Source: Pycnopodia helianthoides (Eukaryota; Echinodermata; Asteroidea; Forcipulatida; Asteriidae). Taken from it: a DNA stretch of 64,000 nt. The notes below the pieces were generated by a model. That model was not told where the DNA came from, searched no databases, and saw only the letters and a list, made by a program, of their open reading frames with translations. This document shows, piece by piece, positions 1 to 10,819 of this stretch. The position numbers and the translations under genes were made by a program. Where the stretch lies: NCBI GenBank assembly GCA_032158295.1, contig CM063250.1:751501-815500 (forward strand), written 5' to 3'. The stretch's first letter is position 1. Each line of letters begins with the position of its first letter.

Positions 1-531
1 TGTTAAGCAATATTTTCTGCTTAAGTAGCTGAAACTGGGACCTGATTGAAAATGACGAGGGTAAACTTTTCAATCAAAGTAATTATGAATTATATGGCAC
101 TTGCAAAGATCTGCAGAGATTCTATTGCTGTTTGTTCATAATGGTGTCACTGTAGCTAAGCACGTACCCATGACTAAAGTGCTGCATATAAAACCAAAAT
201 GCAGTCTAAGATATGAGGAAGGGATTGTTAGATGCAATATCAGTTTTGTATTTTGCTTAATCTTTCACTATGAGCAAAGAAAGCAAAGTAGAAAAACTGA
301 ACATGTGTTTAGTAATTGAAAGCAAGGTTTCAAAAGTGTGCTAAATCAATGTATTGATTGATCCGTTCTCCCTGGATCTGCAATTGAGCAATGATCAATA
401 AAATTTACATACGATTTCGTTTGGATAGACCAAATGCAAAATATAAAAATTGTCTTCACTAGGTGGTAGTCAAGAGTGTAATTAAAGTGAGTGCCATGAC
501 CTTAATTTATCCTTGACTTTGATTCTTACAG

Positions 532-1619
532 CTGTCCGCTTTGGTAGAATGTCCAAGAAGGAGAAAGACAAGCTCTTAGCTGCCAAGCAGCAGGTTGTGA
601 GACGGTCAGACCTTGTTACTGTGTCTGTCGAACCGCTGGATCTTAGACAAGCCACCAGTCAAGACACCATGGACAAACCAAATTCCAAGACAGACACAGT
701 CTCTCAACTTCACAAACTGAAAACAGCAAACGGGAAACTGGCAAACTCAAGTGCAATAACCTCAAGGGGCTCGTCACGTGATGGAAAGAAACAGAAGAGT
801 CTAACTCCAGAGGGCGCTATTGATATTACTAGACAAAAGGATTCTGAGGCCAAAGCAGTTCTTGGTCTTTCTGCATCGGCCGCAGCCCACAGGAACCATC
901 CCTACATGATGACCAGTCCACAGTATTTGTCCGCAGCCAACCGCCTTCGTTATCTTGCTTCTATACCGCGTTTTGAAACGTCTGAAATTCCACCGGGCAA
1001 TCTCTTAATCGGCAACCCCAATTCTGCACAAATTCAGTTGAGAGAATGTGAACCTACCCTCATGCAGACTGCAACAAACTTAGATGTAGTTGATCATAGA
1101 TCAGAATCTGAACACAGACAGAACAAATCGTCTCATTCCACGGGTGAAAAGAGAAAACTTTCTGAAATGCAAATCACCTCTGTCAAACCTCAGGGGAAAA
1201 TATCTCAGGGTTCCTGCGGGAAAACCGGCCATAACGCCGTCTTGCAGTATGAAAACGGAACCAAAATCTTACTGAGTGTCTCACAGAGAACTTCCAGAGA
1301 GGGACCTCACCAGCGCCATGTTCTTTCACCCGTCCAACATGAAATTCAAAGTCCAAAGACCAAACACAAGTGCAATTACCCGGTACCAATCAATGCAAAT
1401 CTCCCTGTTGGGAACAACGACCAGAAAAGAAGCAATGTGCCAGTGGAGACTGGGCGCCAGTTTAGAGTAGGGCCTGACTGGATAGATATAGTAGACTCCA
1501 TATGTGAGGCTTATGCTGAGGTGATGGAAGACCAGTGGAACAATCTGGAGCATATTTTACTCATTGCAATCAGGAAACATCTGCCAGACGAGAATTCCAA
1601 GTCACCCACTCCTGCCCAG
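532..1619 (+). CDS. NR1D: Receptor 1 exon: DBD C-terminal extension, hinge, LBD helix 1
   Basis: The acceptor is a pyrimidine-rich ...gattcttacag ending at 531; the exon opens with two bases completing an Ala codon, then VRFGRMSKK. It ends ...SPTPAQ with the donor CAG|GTTTGT, phase 0. Residues near the end (DWIDIVDSICEAYAEVMEDQW) look like LBD helix 1. The hinge is low-complexity and likely disordered. Confidence 0.85.
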
Positions 1620-4442
1620 GTTTGTGCTCTTGTTGGTATCAAGTAACAATATTTATGATTGAAGCTTTTTAAATGCTCTCTGGTTTGGTTGTTCTGATTT
1701 GATCTGTATAAGTAAACAATGTGTTAAGTACTATTATGAGGCTTTGCATGGTGTTGGAAGTCATTAAAAATAAACTTGTTTACGGATAACAATCATGTGA
1801 TGTAATCTTTCCTCGATGAAGTGGTGGTTCAGAAAAGAGCCAGCGATGGTTCTTCTAGAACCGTCTCCATCACAAGGTTGTCTCCCTTATACTTGTTGAA
1901 TTCTTGAGTTTAGATTGACATATTTATTATATGTAAAACTCCAATACAAAAAGAGGAAACTAGTTACCCCCCCCCCCTTCCCTTAAAAGTCTTCTTTATA
2001 GACACTGTAAGGTCCATGTAGCTTTATCTTTTTCTTTCTATTTCCTTCCAGTCTTTCCAATCATTGACCAGCAGCAGTACTGAGTCCAGCTCAGAGGAGC
2101 TGTTTTCTCATTTATTCTCTCCGGCCATTGGACGCATTGTTGCCTTCACTAAGTCCATCCCAGGATTTGATACAATTCTTCATCTAGATCAGGTAACAAT
2201 GACTTTTAAGTTGTCTGCAAATAAACACAGTGAGCTTTCTAAGAATCGTGCAAGATGTTTTTTAAAATTTTGTTTTTCTGTTCTTGTTAATATTTACAAA
2301 AAATAGCTAATGGCCTGAGGTTTCGACCCTAGCAGAGTCTTACTCAAAGGCTAAAGAGAAAGACTCCTGCTAGGGTCGAAACGTCAGGCCATATAATGTT
2401 TTTTGCATTTATATCAGGTCCTTTTGGTTGGTAAGCAGTTTGCAACAGCTTATTCTTATTTTCTTGTTAATATTTAGAAGGAGTCAACACTTTGCATGGT
2501 AAAAATACAATCTTATAACAATAATGCTTGTAAAAGTGTATATTTATAATGTGCTATGTCTGTCATAAATGACACTCCTGGTGCTGAATTATCAAATCAG
2601 TGGCCATCGTTGAGACTGATGTTATGTGATGAAGCCACAATAATATAACACCTTGAAAGGAATACATAGTGAGGTTGGGCAAAAAATACCACATCAAAAG
2701 TAGGATCTGAAACTCTGCATCGTGAAAATACGCTCTAAGGAAATAATGTATGAGTAGGTATGAAATGTGGCAGAGTGAAATGACGTATAATTGAGGTTTG
2801 TGGAAATATCTCTGATGTGTTGTCTCTGGTTCACTTTTATGATTAATTTTGAGTTGAACAAAGAAAAATTGACTTGAGAATGATTTGAACCTGCGACCTC
2901 TGGATTAACATGCTGGTGTTCTACCAACTGAGCGTCGGCATGTTGGTAGAGTGGTGGCACATTAATTTAGAGGTTGCAGGTTCAAATCACGCTCAAATCA
3001 ATTTTTCGTTGTTCAACCCAAAATTAATTTAAATTACTCGCTCAGTTTCCCTTGTGGCTTATTACTTGATGTTTTTTTTGCTAACAAAACCTTTGAATCC
3101 TCAAAAGTGACTAGCACTGTAACCTTTAAACCTGAAGATACTTATGTAGAGAAGATTTGGAAGAAATCTAAGTTTTAGATGTGGGAGAAACACGCCAACT
3201 GAGGAAAACATATGCAATCAGGTAGGGACTGAAAACCAAATCCAGTGTGGGATTCAATTCGGGGTCACAGAGTCGAAAAGGCAGGGAAAGAAACCACTGA
3301 GCCAACCTGGATAGAATGACAAACTGATGTTGTTCTTTTCTTTTGTAGGTGGTGCTCCTTAAGACTGGATGCTTTGAGGTACTTCTTCTTCAGCTGTGTG
3401 AGATACTAGATGTGAGCCGAGACTCTGTCCTGTTGGTAGGCAAGAACTTCACCAGGGAAAGAGTCAAACAGACAGGTGGGTTCAAAAACAGACAATACAG
3501 TCATTTATTGTTTCATACTCAATTTACAATTTCTTTAACATTGATTTTTACATATGCATAAGAAAATATACTGGTTTTCATTTTTAAACTTTATGTATAT
3601 TTTTAAAGGTTTGAAGTTGGAAACTGTACCTTGATTTTAATGTTTGAGGCCTTTTGTAAGTTTGAAGTATTTAGATTTGTGAATTTGTTGCATGTAGACT
3701 TGTTTCATTTTAGATACACCTGTATGCTTAGTGTAACATTTTATCTGTTTGTCTTTTCTTCTTGCTACAGAACTAGGAGATTAATGGAAGCAATGTTCTC
3801 TGTAGCTGAGCAACTCCTCACTCTTAAACTGACTCGACCAGAAACAGTTCTCTTACATGCTATCGTTTTAATAGCATCAGGTGAGTCAGTTTTATTTGAT
3901 TTGATTTTTTGTCCATTCTTTTTTTTTTCCAATTAAGTGTAATGGCAAGTGATGTTACTACTTACTGACTTTATTTATGTGGAAGTGAAGTTTGAAGATG
4001 AATATCCTTGGCCCAAGTTCATTAGCCTTTTTGAGATATGTTGAACACCATAAGAGCATACCGTTTTGGTTTGGGTGTATACAGACAGATTTACCCCAAA
4101 CCAAAACAGTGCAATTATAGTGTGTCCACCATATCTCAAAATGGCTTATAAAGCTGCTTACCACAAATTTCTACGCTTCATGGAATCACTGTAAGTGCAG
4201 AATTTCATTTCAATTTGAGCAACTTTTCAATGGAATGTTTTATTTTCTCACTAGATCGTAAAGGCCTCACAAACCCAGAAACTACTCGTGGGGTTCAGAC
4301 ACAACTCTCAGGGTTGTTGGAGCAATACTTGTACCTCAGCCACGGTCCGGACAACTCCATCTTCCATCGCTGTCTTCAGATTGTCTTAGACCTTCGTACC
4401 TTAAACGTCCAGCATGCAGAGAAACTTGCTTATCAATCATAA
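532..4442 (+). CDS. NR1D: Rev-erb/E75-like nuclear receptor (NR1D type), hinge and LBD; 5' end outside window
   Basis: Coding exons are 532-1619, 2052-2192, 3349-3475, 3771-3880 and 4255-4442. The first visible residues are AVRFGRMSKKEKDKL, the C-terminal extension that follows the second zinc finger in NR1 receptors, so the DBD exons lie 5' of the window. A long hinge (about 310 residues, Ser/Thr/Lys-rich) precedes the LBD. The LBD shows the NR1 signature FTKSIPGF...LDQVVLLK (end of H3 to H5), LTRPETVLLHAIVLIAS (H8), and ends DLRTLNVQHAEKLAYQS followed by a stop. That ending, with no activation helix H12, is typical of the Rev-erb and E75 receptors, which are ligand (heme)-regulated nuclear transcription repressors. 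The final H11 segment keeps the His used as heme ligand in Rev-erb. All junctions agree in phase except exon 3771-3880, which is one base short. Family assignment NR1D/E75 is fairly sure; orthology to Rev-erb rather than E75 is inferred. Confidence 0.85.
1769..1774 (+). terminator. Candidate intronic polyadenylation signal in receptor 1
   Basis: If the donor at 1619 is not used, translation runs on as VCALVGIK and stops at 1644-1646; an AATAAA follows about 120 bp later. A transcript ending here would encode DBD plus hinge without most of the LBD. This is inference from position only. Confidence 0.25.
2052..2192 (+). CDS. NR1D: Receptor 1 exon: LBD helix 3 to helix 4
   Basis: 141 bp, phase 0 to 0, between acceptor ttccttccag and donor CAG|GTAACA. 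It encodes a Ser/Thr/Glu-rich linker and then the conserved H3 segment IGRIVAFTKSIPGFD and LHLDQ. The match to the NR LBD signature fixes the frame. Confidence 0.88.
2310..2392. repeat. Foldback repeat in receptor 1 intron (GGGTCGAAACGTC family)
   Basis: Two near-perfect arms of about 32 bp (2310-2341 and 2360-2392) share GGTTTCGACCCTAGCAG in inverted orientation. The right arm with its downstream sequence (to about 2470) recurs at 13580-13640 and 60225-60345 (GCCTTTGAGAAAGACT...GGCCATTAA...GCATTTATA), so this is a dispersed family. Confidence 0.75.
2851..2944 (-). repeat. tRNA-derived SINE-like element, minus copy
   Basis: The minus strand reads GCTCAGTTGGTAGAACACCA (A-box-like), then GAGGTCGCAGGTTCAAATC (B-box) and ends in a tail TTTTTCTTTGTTCAACTC. 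It is head-to-head with the next entry. Confidence 0.65.
2938..3080 (+). repeat. tRNA-derived SINE-like element, plus copy
   Basis: GTTGGTAGAGTGGTGGCAC, then GAGGTTGCAGGTTCAAATC (B-box), a tail ATTTTTCGTTGTTCAACCC and a shared end TTGTGGCTTATTACTTGATG. The same tail and end recur at 56655-56775. Confidence 0.65.
3165..3318 (-). repeat. tRNA-derived SINE-like element
   Basis: On the minus strand: GGTTGGCTCAGTGGTTTC (A-box-like), AATTGAATCCC (degenerate B-box), and a body with TTTCAGTCCCTACCTGATTG and TTTCTCCCACATCTAAAACT. It ends about 30 bp before the acceptor of receptor 1 exon 3349. Confidence 0.6.
3349..3475 (+). CDS. NR1D: Receptor 1 exon: LBD helix 4-5 and beta-turn
   Basis: Begins VVLLKTGCFEVLLLQL directly after an acceptor ttttgtag and ends ...FTRERVKQT plus one base at a consensus donor ACAG|GTGGGT. 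A second GT four bases downstream (3480-3481, GTTCAA) is a weak alternative donor that would change the exon phase from 1 to 2, which matters for the next exon. Confidence 0.85.
3771..3880 (+). CDS. NR1D: Receptor 1 exon: LBD helix 7-8, one base short for the expected frame
   Basis: The exon is 110 bp, but the flanking junctions (phase 1 in, phase 1 out) need 111. Read from the consensus acceptor, the frame gives ELGD followed at once by a stop. From LMEAMFSVAEQLLTLKL onward the other frame is an excellent Rev-erb match. One T missing near 3780 (GGAGATTAATG) would explain this. Alternatively, use of the weak donor at 3480 restores frame and gives QTGGTRRLMEAM. The donor ATCAG|GTGAGT is strong. 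Confidence 0.75.
4026..4146. repeat. Foldback (MITE-like) element in last intron of receptor 1
   Basis: Left arm TTTTTGAGATATGTTGAACA...CGTTTTGGTTTGGG is inverted as ...CCCCAAACCAAAACAG...CCACCATATCTCAAAA; arms of about 50 bp with a loop of roughly 15 bp. Confidence 0.75.
4255..4442 (+). CDS. NR1D: Receptor 1 terminal exon: LBD helix 9 to helix 11, stop
   Basis: Acceptor tttctcactag; phase 1. It encodes DRKGLTNPETT, then QTQLSGLLEQYLYLS, then IFHRCLQIVLDLRTLNVQHAEKLAYQS and TAA at 4440-4442. The conserved DLRTLN..H.EKL block is H10-H11. No H12 follows. Confidence 0.88.
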
Positions 4443-4462
4443 CCAGGTCACTCATCAAGAGA

Positions 4463-4534
4463 TACCTCAGCCAAGGTCCGGATACTTCCATCTTCCATCG
4501 CTGTCTTCAGATCGTCTTAGACCTTTGTATCTTA
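4463..4534 (+). repeat. Partial duplicate of receptor 1 terminal exon
   Basis: These 72 bp repeat 4332-4403 at an offset of 131 bp, with roughly nine in ten bases identical. The copy still reads YLSQGPDTSIFHRCLQIVLDL in one frame, but it lies after the stop codon and out of register with it, so it is 3' UTR in the mature message. Confidence 0.85.
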
Positions 4535-4914
4535 TGGCAAATTTTTGTTGATTTGTAAAGGGAAAAAGTATTACTTCCAAAACTACGTCAACAATTATTG
4601 GATCCATGAGTTAAGTTTTGTAACGATCATTTTACAAGTGAATATAAGTGTATTTGTTGGGTTAACACTATTATTTCTTCTGTTGGCAGGAAATGTTGAG
4701 ATTTTGTGCTGAACTAATTTATGTAGCTTATTGTCATCCTGTAAAAAAGTTTAAAAACCGTGAGTTTATTGACAAATATGTCTGAGAACATATTTTAGAA
4801 TATGTTAGATTTATGGCGTATTATTATACATTGTTTTTTTTATTGTTAAACCTGCAATCATGAATGACTGATGAGTGTGTTTATTATGATCCGATTCAAC
4901 TAACCACCTCTGTA

Positions 4915-5035
4915 TATAAAGCCTTGTCCGGATTGGCAGTTGGGGCTTCATCACTACATTCACATCGGAAGCATCTAGGTTGCCCATAGTAACAGTCTGA
5001 GCCACAGCCACAGCCATAGAAACACAGCTACCAGT
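4915..5035. repeat. Dispersed GCCACAGCCACAGCC-type repeat
   Basis: Shares TGAGCCACAGCCACAGCCAT and nearby bases with 14084-14215 and 17505-17600, where (G)TGGCTACGGCTAT / GCTATGGCTACGAC and inverted ends are seen. A short dispersed family, probably a non-autonomous DNA element. Confidence 0.45.
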
Positions 5036-5376
5036 TCGGATACGGCTTGCATGAGACTCAAGGTGCCTACTATAAGTGTGCCAGTGATGCTATCACTGGC
5101 AAACCATCTGCACTTTTGAGGGTGCCGGTTTGACGCCCGTTATTGACTATTATTTGTTGACGGTTGATGGCACAGATGAGTGAATAGCTTAAGACATGAT
5201 ATATCACCAGTACACTTACGTACTGATAACCAGCGATGACTACTTGGATCAGATGTCTTTGAGTGTCCCAGTGATAGACACTGGATGTTTCATCAACACA
5301 AGAGGAACTTTAGTTGCACTCTCTTGGTCCCACATAGGGTCATCCTACCAAGGCTTTGAGTAAGTTCAACTACTAA

Positions 5377-5382
5377 AATAAA
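5377..5382 (+). terminator. Candidate polyadenylation signal of receptor 1
   Basis: AATAAA lies about 0.94 kb after the stop codon, in AT-rich sequence. No cleavage evidence is available; it is the first canonical hexamer I found downstream of the stop. Confidence 0.35.
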
Positions 5383-5698
5383 ATGTAGGATTTCTCTGGT
5401 AGAATAGAATATTAATTAGTTCTTTCAGTACACCATTTTAATTTGTTTTTTTCTTAAAAAAAGGTCTTGGCTGTGAAAAAGCCAGTTGGTTTGTTCTTAA
5501 TGGTTTGATTAGTGTGCTCTAGTCATCGTCAGGAGCTGAGATGACACTTGTAATCTCTGTTGTTCATAACTAGTTATGTAGGTCTGGTCAAAGCATTGCA
5601 TCTAAATTGAGGTTTGGTTCTACTCTTAAACTTGGTTTAATACTTAAGAGTGCTACTAAGCATCACTCAAGTAAAGAAGAATCCAAAGGGTTGCTGCA

Positions 5699-5999
5699 GT
5701 TAGTTGACTGACCTAACTCACCTTGGAAGTAAGTTTACTTGACTAACTCACTTGGAAGTTAGTTACTTGACTTAACTCACCTTGGAAGTTAGTTACTTGA
5801 CATAACTCACCTTGGCTGTTAGTTTACTTGACTTAACTCACCTTGGTTGTTAGTTTACTTGACTTAACTCACCTTAGCTGTTAGTTTATGACTACTCACC
5901 TTGGTTTTAGTTACTTGACTTAACTCACCTTGGCTGTTAGTTTACTTGACTAACTCACCTTGGCTGTTAATTGACTAGACTTAACTCACCTTGGCTGTT
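5699..5999. repeat. Minisatellite, about 10 units of 30-31 bp
   Basis: Unit core TTACTTGACTTAACTCACCT followed by TGG(C/T)TGTTAG. Units vary by small deletions. A 21-bp sequence beginning GTCAAAGCATTGC occurs just before (5587-5607) and just after (6000-6020) the array. Confidence 0.9.
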
Positions 6000-6045
6000 G
6001 TCAAAGCATTGCATCTAAATCAAGGATCTAAATTTAGGGGGACTG

Positions 6046-6246
6046 TTGTCATGATCATAGCAGGCCTGTGGCTATACATGGAATTATGAATTTTAACCCA
6101 GTTACTGCACGCCCACGCTGGCCATCACATAAAAACTACCGCCATCAATATCATACTATAATGTGACGACCAGTGTCTGTGCAGTAACTGGGTAAGAGTG
6201 AATGATTTCATGTACAGCCACAGGCCTGGTTTGATCACGATGACAT
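6046..6246. repeat. Foldback (MITE-like) element
   Basis: Left TGTCATGATCATA and CAGGCCTGTGGCTATACATG; right arm is the imperfect reverse complement (CATGTACAGCCACAGGCCTG, TGATCACGATGACA). The arms extend over ACCCAGTTACTGCAC, about 60 bp each. Confidence 0.8.
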
Positions 6247-8384
6247 AAATAGACCCTTGCATTGGCTGCCATCGTTGATGAAACGTGCACTCATAAAGGC
6301 TATCATTGGATGAGAGTCGAGTGCAGCGCTTTACACACGTGCATGTTTCCTATTTTTTTACCAAAGATGGTGGTCAATGACTTCATGTGCAATCCATCTA
6401 TATAACCAAGGCCTCTAGGTCAGTCTCAGTTGACTAAACTGAGCTCTATTGTGTCAACTAGACAGGGTTCAGTGAAAGAAAAAAAGATTCATACTTTAGC
6501 CAAATACAGGTGAATCATTTAATGATAGCAAAAACCAAGAGCCAAGTGAAACTCAGTAAACTTCTGAGGTCAATGTTTGATTTCCCCTGTCTATAGTCCA
6601 CTGAGAATTGTTTGTAAAAGTCGTAATCGAAATACTGATTATTTCATATGAAAGTTTCTAGTTTTGACACGTAAATTTAAAGTCAAAAGTTAGTATTACG
6701 TGATATAGTAGATATTTATATGGTTTAAAAAAGAACTTTTTCATGGCTGCAAGTTTATTACTGCAACACTTAATTTGAAATACTCAGCAATACGGAAATA
6801 ATTTGAGATATGCAATGACAAGTTTTTACTGATCAAGTGTAATATAGGTGTATTTAAAATTGTATTTTTGCATCACAAAACAGCAAGTATTGAGAAATTG
6901 TTCACTTCATAAATTAAAGTTGATCTTATTACTGGTGCCTTCATTAGGAAATGTAGTGTAGTTTGGGTGGTTAATTTATTTAAATGTGCACATTGTAAAT
7001 TAATTTATGGATTATTAGTATTACTGTTGATGGCTGCGGCACATTTTAAGGGTAACTTTGTACATGTATGACATTATTGGTTAATGCTTTCGCCACTCTT
7101 CCCCACAGTGTATTTGGAATTAGGTGTACACAAAGACAAACAATTTTCTCTGAATGTGTAAAAGGTATTATACAGGATCGGCAATGATAACAAATATTGT
7201 TTAAGTTTAGTCTGAAAGCTTACTGATTATGAAGCTCATACTAGAACCATTTTTTCTGTGAAATATTTCCCTCTGAAATGAACTGTATCTGAAAACCATT
7301 AAAAATGCAACAGCTGATTTTAATTGTTACAACCAAAAATAAGGACAATATAATTACATGCTGAAAATTGTGTGTGGTTTTACTCTACTCCCTCCTGACT
7401 CACACAGCGAATTAATCCCATTGATTATTTCATGTATTTGGTTGATTGATCACACACAACATGAACACTGAATGCAACTATTTTGTCAGCTCTACCAATC
7501 CTGCATACTACCTTCAATGTGCAAGAGAATGTTCAATAGCTTGGGATACAAACAACTGAACTCATCCAAATTCAGATGTTTTATAGAGAAGGCTTTACGA
7601 AGGTTTTCATTCAGTGCGGCCATCTTCATTGGTCACCCTGAACTCTTCAGTGCACTCAAAACACTAAAATCAAAGGAACCAGTCTACTTTACTGGCAACC
7701 TCCATTTAATTAGTCACAAGTTTAATTCAGTTTTGTTGTTGTGGATTTCTAAATCCTAACATTCTTGCAACATTCTTATAAACACTGGGTTACTTCCAGC
7801 TACTTGCTGTATAATAGCATCATTCATTAGGTCCCTATATTTCACGTTACCATGATCACATTGGAAAGCTGTGTCCCTGTTGTATGGTGTGCTGTGTAGT
7901 CTTTCTCTTGATTGTATTTAAAACCCAATCCTTGTCAGCCATCTTTGTTTTCATTCTTAAAATTCAGTATTTATAAATAGGCTGGTACCTATTTGTTAAT
8001 CACCTGTTTCCTTGCTTTCCCCAACTGTGCCTTCTGTGTACAAGACAGTGTACAAGAGCATGGTCATGGTGTGATGAAACCCATTGTGGTTCCTCTAGAG
8101 TTTTGAAGATACTTAAGATTTATACAATATTTATACCATTCCAAAAAGGCTTAAATTAACCAAGATTGTTATTGATTTCATAAAACATAATAGACCCAAC
8201 CTTAACATTCATGTTTGAAATCTACATCTGCAAGGGAAACAGATTTACTGATCTGAAGATTTTAATTTATTATTAAACGACTAAGATTTATTGAGTTTAT
8301 ACCTTATCATTTTAGTGTTTTATTTTGTAAGAACTTCTAGTTAGTGGTTGATCTTCGGAAGCAACAAGTGCTTGGTTGAAACTT

Positions 8385-8603
8385 CAGCGTTCTCCCTTAA
8401 CAGTGGTCCACTGGCCAAATGCCAGTTGAATCACCCGAGGACCAGTCAAAATTCTCTCCAAGTGGTCCTGCTGGCTAGTTCAGTATTGAAAGCATCCCTA
8501 TTTCATTTGAAATATGGACTAGTGAAAAAAAAAGACGGACTAGTGAAATGACAAGCTAACTGGTCCTGCTGGCCAGTCACTGCAAAGTTAAGGGCAAACC
8601 CTG
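8385..8603. repeat. Dispersed element with CAG..CCCTTAA inverted ends
   Basis: Begins CAGCGTTCTCCCTTAACAGT and ends TTAAGGGCAAACCCTG, its imperfect reverse complement. The interior contains GACTAGTGAAATGACAAG and CTGGTCCTGCTGGCCAGTCA. A second copy is at 19961-20100 and diverged relatives at 49006-49580 and 57118-57345. Probably a non-autonomous DNA transposon. Confidence 0.75.
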
Positions 8604-10819
8604 AACTCTTTATCCACACAGACAGAAAGAAGTCAAGATGACACCTGTATCTAGCAAGCAAGCAAATACACACTTTTTATTTATTTCCCAGCAATCTTCA
8701 CCCAATAGTAATTAGTGATTTACAAACAGATCCTAAGCAGTTAAATATTAAAAGTTAAGATTTTCATCCATTGCTGCATTGACTGCCTTATACTTATTTA
8801 ACAATCTAGTTGACAATAGCATTCCACACTAATGATATCACTTTTTCTCAAAATAACTAGATGCCAGACGAACATTCCACCACTGGTGCAGTAGTACTAG
8901 TACAGTCAGTACAACCCATGCTTGGACACAGGCGTGCATACATTAGTCAAATAAAACACGTTGTCTGAGATCCGGGTAATGAACTTCTATTTTTAGCATT
9001 AGTGCGGAGCGCTATTAATCAATTGCACTGTAAGCACAAAGAGACATTCAAAACACTCGCACACAACAAATTCATTATTTGTGAAACTCCTATATTCAGG
9101 CATGGTATTTGGCCTTTAGAAAATAGTAGGACAAGGGCTCCAACATCTACATATGGTAAAGGTTTTAATGGGCTTTTCAAACAATTTGCTTGTTTTTTGT
9201 TTTGTTTAGGCAAACAAAATATCAAAAATCTGATTAAAGTAGGAAGAATAACATGCCTGAATACTCTTGCAAACAAAGCCTGGGTATAACTTCTACATCC
9301 AAGTCATGTGCCTGACCCATTGAGAAACTAAAGCAAGAAGACTACAATCCAAACAATCCAAAACAGCAAAAATCTAACTCATCCAAATATATGCAATATT
9401 GAACCCAGAGCATGGTTTCAGCCATCAAAATATTCAGGATCTATGTGACTTATTTGAACTAGTAACAAGCCCATGTACACACTGCAGCCAGGACACTTAA
9501 TGGCAGACATGCAACTTCATATTTGCACAAAACAGAGGATAAGGTCCACCATATTTAACTTGATACAGTGTTTTTCAGTTTTCTCTGACACTATTATAAA
9601 ATTTAAAAAAAAGGAAATCAGCTGATCAGCCAAAAAGTTGCATGCCTACAATTGTCGTATTTCCCCTTCCCCAATGTAAATGATCATAGCCCGTTTTTAA
9701 AACCACAGCTTGGGGTTGGGTTATGTCAGTTATTTATAGAACAGGGCTTCAAACTGGCCGGCAGAGCCTAAGCTGAAAAGGGCAACCCAATTCACCTGAC
9801 GTCATCCCACCTACAATAAATCTTGGCTGCAGCACTTTAGGAGTCAGATTCCCCATGTGTAGCTGATTATCAGCGCATATTTTAGTCAACAAGCGCGAAG
9901 GTTACACACCCAGCAGTATCTTTCCATGCAATTTGACTCCCAAAATTGCAGACCGTGGGCAGAGAGATACCTGCATGTGACGTCGGTTCCAAGGTCTAGA
10001 CAACATTAAACAGCTTGGTGATATTTAAACCTGGAAAACAAAATTGGATTCCTCGAGCTGACGTACATATGGTTCAGGCTTTTCTAGACCATTGAATAAC
10101 TAGTTAATAACTGATTTTCTGAGGGCAAAAAAAAATGCAAATCGAATTAAAACTGGAGGAGTATAATGCCTGCTTCAACAGGCATAAATATCAGTGAAGG
10201 GCAAGACTAAGATCCATCCATGTTTGTACTCGATAACTCACAAAGGTTTGTGATTCTTTGGCAATGAGGACAATGTGACTTGAAAGTTTAAACAAGACTT
10301 AGAATTGAAAGGATTTAGCGCTACAAACTGGCTAAATTGAAAGAGCAATGAAGATTGTGCTTACAAATTATATTAATAAATAAATACAATATTAGGACTA
10401 AGAAATTAAAAAAATACACGAGTACCATTATAATTCAACATACCAGATAAATTAAATCTCCATTATAAAGTTGGTTTAAAAAGTTAGTAAATTAGCAAAC
10501 CTAATTAAAAACTTGATACTTGATTGACTGTGTTACACTACAGTGATGCCTACCACATAATGACAAGTGAAATATCATGAGGTCTTTTCAAGTAATATTT
10601 CCCTTTTTATTATTTTTTTAATTTACAAAACTTGGGCCATTCCTGCTGAAAGCTTTTCGACTTTAAGCGTTTTTTTTTGTTTTTTTTGGGGGGGGGTGCA
10701 CAACAGGGGTAAGAGTGGATGAAAATGCAAAGTCCACAGCCAGTGGTTTGGGGCTACCGAAACTCAGCCCACAACCTGCAACCATGGCAGCATGCTGTGC
10801 TTACAAAGTTACATGTAGG

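Noticed and set aside
1183..1553. Minus-strand and alternative-frame ORFs inside the receptor 1 hinge exon
   Set aside because: No homology; they overlap a supported exon.
513..1646. A 377-codon gene starting at ATG 513
   Set aside because: The first residues are intron sequence; the acceptor at 531 and the conserved AVRFGR motif show that this is an internal exon.
2851..3000. Functional tRNA genes
   Set aside because: A- and B-boxes are recognisable but the cloverleaf is broken and the same tail recurs at 56.7 kb, so a SINE is more likely.
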